Assembly (NCBI RefSeq): GCF_914767665.1
Contig: NC_059505.1
Location: 36,143,506-36,207,505, forward strand
Reading direction: 5' to 3'
Length of the DNA stretch: 64,000 nucleotides
DNA from: Harmonia axyridis
Taxonomy: Eukaryota > Arthropoda > Insecta > Coleoptera > Coccinellidae
Position numbers and translations under genes: made by a program
Shown: piece by piece, positions 57,545-64,000 of the stretch
Numbering within the stretch: position 1 is the first letter of the stretch
Layout: every line of letters starts with the position of its first letter
Notes under the pieces: generated by a model
Database searches by the model: none
What the model saw: only the letters and a program-made list of their open reading frames with translations
What the model was told of the DNA's origin: nothing

Positions 57545-59573
57545 AAACAAAAAATTGAAAAACCTTATTTATAACAAACAAAAAACTTTAGCCAAAGAAA
57601 CAAATCTAAGTTCGTTCTCAACTCATAAGTTCTTTCCAAAATTTATTAATTTATCAAATGTTAAATTCGATTCCAATGAAACTAAACTATTGGAAAAAGG
57701 ATTTAAATATAATCTTAGAGACAATTCAAATAAATCTTTAGAGTACTTAGCAATTGATTCAGAGTTAGCTTTACAATCATACTCCAAATCAGGACACTCA
57801 AATTTAAATTCAGACAAACATAACATCAAAAACATATTGAAAACAAAAATAATACCCAGCCCTACGACAGTTGACCAAAAAATTGTCAAGTCAATTGTAA
57901 CAAAAAGCAATGAAAATAATTTAGTTTTTACTCGAGCCGATAAAGGAAACAGTATTGTCGCCCTAACTAGATCAGAATATATTGAAAAAACGTTAGACTT
58001 TTTAAATCCAAAAAAATTCAAAATTATGAAAAAAGACCCAACCAATTCTTTTCAAAAAATAATAAAAGAAACAATAAATCAATCCGTTAGTCTTTTCCAA
58101 AATCAACAAACACACAAACTTATTTTAATGAATCCACAGATTCCAAAATTATATTCTTTAGTAAAGCTTCATAAAGATAATAACCCCATCAGACCTATAG
58201 TTTCTTTCATTTCAGCACCAAGCATCAAATTATCAAGAGCTCTAATAACAATTATACAAAAAGAAACAAAATTTAATTCTGTATACTCGATAAGAAATAG
58301 TTTAGAACTGATTGAGAAAATAAAACATATTTATTTGCCTAACAAATCTAAATTTGTTTCTTTCGATGTACAGAACTTATTTCCTAGCATTCCCCCAGCA
58401 GAAACTATTAAAATAATAAAAGAATTACTTGTTACCAATAACACAAATCCGATTATAATGAATGACATTTTAAATTGCTTAGAAATATGCCTCAGTCAAA
58501 ATTACTTTCAATTTAATGAAACCATTTATAAGTCTGATGAAGGTTTGATTATGGGTAACCCTTTAAGTCCAATCCTAGCAGAAATATTCATGAATAATTT
58601 AGAAAACAAAATTCACTCTAACAATAACACAAAATATTTCCTTTATTGGTTTAGATATGTAGATGATATTATATGTTGCTTCAAAGGTACAAATAGACAA
58701 CTTTCTTTGTTCACAGAATTTATCAATAACATTCACCCAAGTATCAAATTCACTTCTGAAATTGAACATAACAATTCTCTCAACTTTCTTGATTTAACAA
58801 TTACCAGAAATAATAACTATCATAGTTTCAGTATTTTTAGAAAACCTACACATACTGATACTACCATCCATGCTACTTCTAACCACCCGTTAAACCAAAA
58901 AATGGCTGCATACAATTGTATGATCCATAGATTAATCAATATACCTATGAATCATGCTAATTTTTGTAAAGAATTAAATTTAATTAAACAAATAGCTGTG
59001 AATAACTGTTACAGTCCACATGTTATTGATCAAATTTTGAGGAATAAACAAAGAAAGCAAGCTTTGAGTCTAACATACCCTAAGGTAAATTATGGTATTG
59101 ATACTAAATTTTTTTCGTTAACTTATGTTAATAATATTTCTGAAAAGATTGCTAAATACTTGAAAACAAAATTCAATTACACAATATCCTTCAAAACAAG
59201 TAACAACTTAGAGATGTTCATTAAAAACAATAAAGACAAAACAGATAAAGAAACTAAATCCGGTGTCTACAAGTTAACCTGTAATGATTGCCCTATGGTT
59301 TATATTGGACAAACAGGAAGATCGTTCAATAAAAGGATAAAGGAACACCAAAAGAGTTATACATCTGATAGTTCGTTTTCAACCTACGCGAATCACTTAA
59401 AAGAATGGGACCATACCTTCAATAATAACTTTAAAATTCTTCATTTAGAAAACAAGAGCTTAAGACTAACACTCTTAGAATCCCTGGAAATAAACAGGTA
59501 TAATACCCAAAATATTCTGTTGAACGAACAAACGGATGTAAACTCATCCCCTTTATTGAATTTCTTCCGATAG
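57541..59573 (+). CDS. Penelope-like reverse transcriptase/GIY-YIG endonuclease, longer copy
   Basis: The frame is open from the poly(T) run to 59573. The credible product starts after it (NQNKKLKNLIYNKQKTLAKE), with no ATG before the RT domain, so the copy is probably slightly 5'-truncated. Order: an N-terminal region (KFINLSNVKFDSNETKLLEK, TRADKGNSIVALTRSEYIEK); RT with IPKLYSLVKLHK, SFDVQNLFPSIPP, GLIMGNPLSPILAEIF and the catalytic YVDD at 58656-58667; a long thumb; and GIY-YIG at 59260-59360 (GVYKLTCNDCPMVYIGQTGR). The enzyme would nick target DNA and prime reverse transcription. No internal stop is present, so it could still supply activity if expressed. Confidence 0.92.
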
Positions 59574-59697
59574 TTTGGAAATCCCAGGCTGTAAATGGTC
59601 CAATATAACTTTGTAATTTATACCCTTTCGAATATTTTTGTGTCAATTCCTCCTATATAAGATTCCGAAAACCTTTGTACTCTTATCAGTTCAGAAA

Positions 59698-59743
59698 TGT
59701 AGCCTGATGAAGCCACAGTGTGGCGAAACAATTGTTGCTAACA
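59698..59743 (+). ncRNA. Hammerhead ribozyme motif, Penelope right end
   Basis: Base-for-base the same motif as at 55813-55858 in inverted orientation: CTGATGA at 59704-59710, stem II GCCAC/GTGGC, GAAA at 59725-59728, predicted cleavage after 59736. It lies about 125 bp downstream of the GIY-YIG stop codon, in the terminal-repeat-like region, as in other Penelope-like elements. Confidence 0.7.
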
Positions 59744-59784
59744 ATTAAATAACATAGTGGAAATTACTTCGTTTTATTTTATTT

Positions 59785-60130
59785 GAAATGCTCATAGTTT
59801 TAAAAGATAGTATATTATGAGATACGCTCACAGGTTCAAATTAGTATATTATGAGAAAAACTACAAAATGTTGACTTTGGTATATTATGAGATACGCAGC
59901 AAGTTTTTGAAAGATGGTACATTAAAAGAAATCTTGCATGTTTTTATGGAAGGTATATTATAAGAAAAAAGTGGATATTTCATAAAGAACACTGAGAGTA
60001 TTCAACTATGTTATATATTACGAGAAATCCCGTAAGTATATAAAAGTTGCCATACTATAAGGAAGGCTACAAGTTCTTAAAGATGGTATATTATGAGAAA
60101 TCTCATACTTTTGACAATGTATTATTTCAA
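59785..60130 (+). repeat. TATATTATGAGAAA repeat array, continuation of left block
   Basis: About nine degenerate units of the same family as 55505-55732 in the same orientation ('ggtatattatgagatacgc', 'ggtatattataagaaaaaag', 'gatggtatattatgagaaat'). Before the Penelope insertion these two blocks formed one array. Confidence 0.85.
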
Positions 60131-60960
60131 CTTAGATTCGTTTTTGTTGTTTTATTAATGTACTCGTAGTTATTATAATTGCCCTTAAGTTGGGTTATTG
60201 AGTTAGAATGATAAATTGCTTGAAAGCTGGAGTAACTATGTTTACGTAGCATTATACAATTCAGAAGACGTCTACGTTAAAATGCATAATATGAGTTGGA
60301 ATTGCTTTATATTGCTTCAATGATCTAGGAATCAATATCTGGCGTTATATTATATCGTTCAACACTACATATCATCTATAGATCGATTGATTTTACTTGG
60401 AACATTTATACAAACAACGTTTTAAATATTCCAGCCACCAAGTAATGGGTGTTACAATCATGTCACTTAGTATATCGCGAACGATTAACGATCAAGGATC
60501 AAAGTAAAGGCGCCGTTTGATCCGAAGCAGCTATTTACGCAGATAAATCGAATTCCGATATAAACAATCCGGGCAACAACAACGGCCTGGCGTTATATAA
60601 ACAATGTGAATGTGCAAGGAAGGTCTGGCGCCTGGTCCTAGACGATTTTGCCAAGCCGGTTTCCTCCCAGCGTGTGTGCCGTCTGAATAGAGTGCCTTAT
60701 AATGAGATGCCAGAAGATCGAACCGCGAGATTAAGACTGTTTATGTCCGCTTTGTACCAATAACGATAGAACGGCGTAGATAACCCGTGTCGTTACCAAA
60801 TATGTAAGTGTCGAAAAAGGGAGAGTTGGAGAATTCGACGTGCAACATCTCAATCTGACGCGAGAGAAACGCAATAGGTAATTAAGTTTGATCTTTCGAA
60901 CGATAGGGGGCTCTAACGGGTAATTTCGAAGGTGGAGTGCACTTGTTATTATCGATTGTT
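60131..60960. promoter_or_regulatory. Non-repetitive, CpG-bearing core between inverted repeat blocks; enhancer candidate
   Basis: Particularly 60470-60910 is complex and CpG-richer than its surroundings, and no exon can be framed on either strand. It has clusters of possible homeodomain and related sites (TAATTAAG, TTTACGCAG, TTTATGTC, GTTTGATC). Alternatively it is the middle segment of a foldback element. Confidence 0.3.
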
Positions 60961-62030
60961 GGCAGATTTCTCATAATATCTGCCGAAATTAGTTGAGGTC
61001 TCATAATATACCTATATGACAAAATGTAGGTTTTAATGATTCTAGTAGCTTTTCTCATAATATACCAGCTTTAAAACTTGTTGCGTTTCTCATTATATAC
61101 CTATGTACTCATAAGTAGACTTTTATAAAACTAGTAGAGTCAAAATTTGTAACGTTTCTCATAATATACCCTCTTTCGAAGCTATTAGCGTTTGTCATAA
61201 TATACCGTTTTACCAAATATGTTGAGTTTTTTGGAAATAGTCGAATTTCTCATTATATCCTTCTTATAATCCGGTAGCATTTCTCATAAAAAGTCATATT
61301 CCAAAGCTATAGACGTTTCCCATTATATACCTTTGTACCAATATGGTGACTTTGGTAAAACCAGTGGTGTTCATCGTATTATCCTTCTTTCAAAACTTGC
61401 GGCCTCTCCCATAATATACCATCTTTCTAAACTTGTAGCCTTTCTCTTAATTCACCTATGTACTAATAGGTTGATTTTTGTGGAAAAAAGTAGCCTTCTT
61501 CACAATATATCCTCATTTCTAAATTGCTTCTCATAATATACAATATTTACAAGCTATTAGCGTTTCTCATAATATACCTTTTTACCATATGTTGAGTTTT
61601 GTGGGTCTGGTAGTGTTTATCATATTAATTATCCTTTTATTCAAAACCTTTAGTGTTTCTCATAATATAGCATATCGTTAATAGCATTTCTCATAATATA
61701 CATTTGCACCAATATGTTGGTTTTTCCCTCTTTCAAAACTTACAGCATTTCTCATAATATTCTTCTTTCGAAGAGCCATTAGCTATTCTCATAATATACC
61801 TTTGCACCAACATGTTGAGATTTCCCTCTTTCAAAACTTACAGCATTTCTCATAATATTTCATCTTTCAAAGAGCCATCAGCTTTGTACCAATATGTCGA
61901 CTTTTGGAAACCATTAGTGCTTCTCATAATATACCATCTTTCAACACTCGTAGCGTTTCTCATATAACAATATGTTCGATCTTTCAGAATTTCTATCGTT
62001 TTTCATAATATATCACCTTTCATCATTTAT
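60961..62030 (-). repeat. TTTCTCATAATATACC repeat array (opposite orientation)
   Basis: More than twenty copies of TTTCTCATAATATACC with linkers such as 'tttcaaaacttgtagcg' and 'ttgtaccaatatgttgacttttg'. This is the reverse complement of the repeat on the left side. Units vary in length (about 35-75 bp), with at least one higher-order repetition (61680-61870: 'aatatgttg-ttttccctctttcaaaacttacagcatttc'). Confidence 0.9.
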
Positions 62031-63283
62031 TTGTAACAATAAAGGAAATCAAATGCTTGTCATGTAGTTTTTCTATTTGTTTTTTTCGTAATTTGTGACA
62101 ATTTCGAGAATGAGATATATGTTATCTAATGCTGATTAGTTGTGGTTTGCAGTTCAGCGTACAATAAAATTCGATGAGAAACTCCCAAGAAATTCTTTTC
62201 CTTCTGCGCTTTCACTCCGTTTCGATCCTCGGAACAATAAAAAAGGAACTCGTTCCGACACCTATCGCGTTAAAATTCATAGCACGCCAATGAAACGCGC
62301 TCTTTATCGGTCTTAAACTGTTGTTCCGATTCCGTGACCGGCTTATCTCTCGCTTGTATTCAGCCTTTACGGAACCCCGAAACGCGGGAAAATTCCAGGT
62401 GTCATAAAAATGCGTTTGGACTTTCATTATTATGATTTAGGAAGTATGTGCTCGAATAGATGGATTTATGTTGTGGTCGTATGTTGACTTCCTTTTCGGT
62501 GCTTGAACTCACTTTGTTCTGTGGTTTTGGTTTCATTTTTCATGGAATCGTTTCATGTATAAAAATACGAAGATTGAATATTGAAAAAAATTTATTACAG
62601 TATATTGGGTTTACCGATAAGAGGTTTCATTTTTATTTAAAAAATGAGTATATTTGAGAGAAATCAATGGATGTTTATTTCATATTGAAGAGAAAGCTAC
62701 GCCATTAACGATGGAAAATGATATCAGATAAATGGCCGCCACGGCTACGGTTGCAGCACCATATTCTATTCATAAAACTTTTCATGAACAATTCGCATAT
62801 GCTCATAAAAAGGTCTTATGCCATTAAAAACATACTATAGTATAAAACAGTTTATTTCAGGGCAACAACTGTCAAGTTTTGCTGCGGGTAAACTCGAAAA
62901 ATTTGTCGTCTGTGCTGTCTCACAGTTTTTCCAACTAGAAACCATTTGTTATTTAGAATTGAGCGTTTGTGATCAAGGGCGCCCGCAGGAAGGGGTCAGG
63001 GGGGGCCATGGCCCCCCTGAAATTTTGATTGCCTCATTTTTCAGCACAAAACCCTCAATATTACTTTCTCAATCCAAAGGGCAAGGAAAAAAGGAAAGTA
63101 ATAGATTCACAACTATTTTCCGGTTTTCAATGGAATTACATAGGTACTATACATATAATTCATAATCGGCAGCGGTATTTTTTGAATTGAAAACTTTTTT
63201 AGGCGCGTTGAGCACTTCTTGGGTGAAGAAAAATCATGGAACCGAAAGCACTCCATGCGTGTCAATTTATTTATAAATTCATC
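62031..63283. other. Intergenic with two complex patches
   Basis: The segment 62190-62420 is CpG-richer and non-coding by eye, and may be regulatory. The segment 62975-63060 contains GGGCGCCCGCAGGAAGGGGT followed by a GC hairpin (GGGGGCCATGGCCCCC) and 'tgaaattttgattgcc', a phrase that looks like a DNA-transposon end. No gene was recognised. Confidence 0.35.
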
Positions 63284-64000
63284 TTATACACTGTGTCCGT
63301 ATATGTAAAGTATGGAACAAAATTCATTTTTAGCTAAACAGACCATTTTAAGAAATAATCCTGAACGTCGATTTTTTATTTTAATTTACCGTAATTTAAA
63401 ATAATAATCTAATATGTAGGGTGAATTACTTTCGAGTGATGACGTCACCGTCATTTTTTTTTAAATGGAACACCCCCATTTTGTCTCAATTTTCCTATTA
63501 CTCTAGCTGAGCTGATTCAAAAAATGTATCACATTTTGATTCCAATTGGTACCGGATGGACAAAAATACAATAGTTTTGTGGGTGCTCATAAAGTTACGC
63601 GTAACATTCTTTATTAGTTAATTTAATAATATTATCAAAAATACTTATTGTCTAGCGGCAATAAACAAAAAATGACATTTCACAAAAAATAGACGACTAT
63701 GTTTTTTAAATTGATGAGAAATAATTAATTTCATATTCTGTCTGCTAGACCACAAATACCAAACATGTTTGGAAACAGTTCATTTTTATTAATCTGAAAA
63801 TGTAACAAACCACAAGGTGTTACACTCGAACCAATTGCCTCTAGACAATAAGTATTTTTAATAATATTGTTAATTTAACTAACAAAGAATGTTACGCGTT
63901 ACGTTATGAGCACACACAAAACTATTGTATTTTTGTCCGTCCTGTACCAATTGGAATCAACATGTGATACATTTTTGGAATCAGCTCAGCTAGAGTAATC
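63284..64000. mobile_element. Second copy of the 54-kb palindromic element, cut by window end
   Basis: Begins ATACACTGTGTCCGTATATG and follows the left arm of 54113-54560 in order ('gctaaacagaccatttta', 'ggtgaattactttcgagtgatgacgtc', 'aatggaacacccccattttgtctc'). It then passes the centre near 63700 and enters the inverted arm at 'caattgcctctagacaataagtattt'. It continues beyond the window. Confidence 0.85.

Larger units (their letters stand above)
55733..59784. mobile_element. Head-to-head pair of Penelope-like elements
   Basis: The two copies have their 3' ends outward: left copy minus (to 57500), right copy plus (57539-59784), joined by an uninterrupted run of 38 T at 57501-57538. The left copy is 5'-truncated at the point matching about 58054 of the right copy. 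Over the shared ~1.7 kb the copies differ very little; one 3-bp indel (NN versus N in LPNNKSKF) is evident. The flanks carry the 12-bp direct repeat GAAATGCTCATA at 55721-55732 and 59785-59796, so the pair inserted as one unit. A 39-bp extension (55733-55771) is present at the left end only. Inverted, truncated partners and a short one-sided extension are known for Penelope elements. Confidence 0.9.

Noticed and set aside
60961..62030. Regularly recurring motif that might suggest a CRISPR array
   Set aside because: The repeats and spacers vary in length and sequence, the genome is eukaryotic, and no cas genes are present; it is a degenerate tandem repeat family.

Overview
The window reads as insect nuclear DNA. 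It is AT-rich, its genes are split by introns with standard GT/AG borders, and transposon debris is dense (Tc1/mariner, hAT, Penelope-like, non-LTR retroelements, foldback elements). A beetle is plausible, but that is an inference. No bacterial features such as operons or ribosome binding sites are present.

Four genes could be rebuilt exon by exon with consistent splice phase. (1) Minus strand, 10957-19930: a CIDE-N protein of the DFF45/DREP family, best matching insect Drep2. It has four coding exons (441 aa), and introns full of transposon and minisatellite sequence. (2) Plus strand, 29075-30920: heparan sulfate D-glucuronyl C5-epimerase (Hsepi/GLCE), three coding exons, 560 aa. (3) Plus strand, 33934-39168: an unrecognised 861-aa protein in four exons, with repeated Cys-Cys/Pro blocks, Pro-Lys and Pro-Gln tracts, a basic helical segment, and a 67-residue tail with 28 cysteines. 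(4) Minus strand, 39252-40446: PGAP3 (Per1-like GPI-anchor remodelling phospholipase), six exons, 305 aa, ending only about 80 bp from the convergent gene 3. Upstream of PGAP3 and divergent from it is a 5' UTR exon (about 40740-40983) spliced to a 17-codon first coding exon at 46315. The rest of that gene lies outside what I can see. Three exon-like stretches on the minus strand (43.7, 47.8 and 53.6 kb) may belong to one or more other genes.

The right-hand third is mobile and repeat DNA: a full-length mariner with intact transposase and TIRs (51966-53250), a deleted mariner (49062-49910), a roughly 1 kb palindrome (54045-55085) with a second copy running off the window end, and a recent head-to-head pair of Penelope-like elements (55733-59784). 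The Penelope pair carries a reverse transcriptase, a GIY-YIG endonuclease and a minimal hammerhead-ribozyme motif at each outer end. It is inserted in a family of short repeats built on TATATTATGAGAAA. That family changes orientation around a non-repetitive core at 60130-60960, a layout like foldback elements.

The left part (1-10.9 kb) has no recognisable gene. It holds Penelope terminal remnants, a 1.15 kb foldback, smaller inverted-repeat elements and a minisatellite. All homology statements come from recognising motifs by eye; no search was run.
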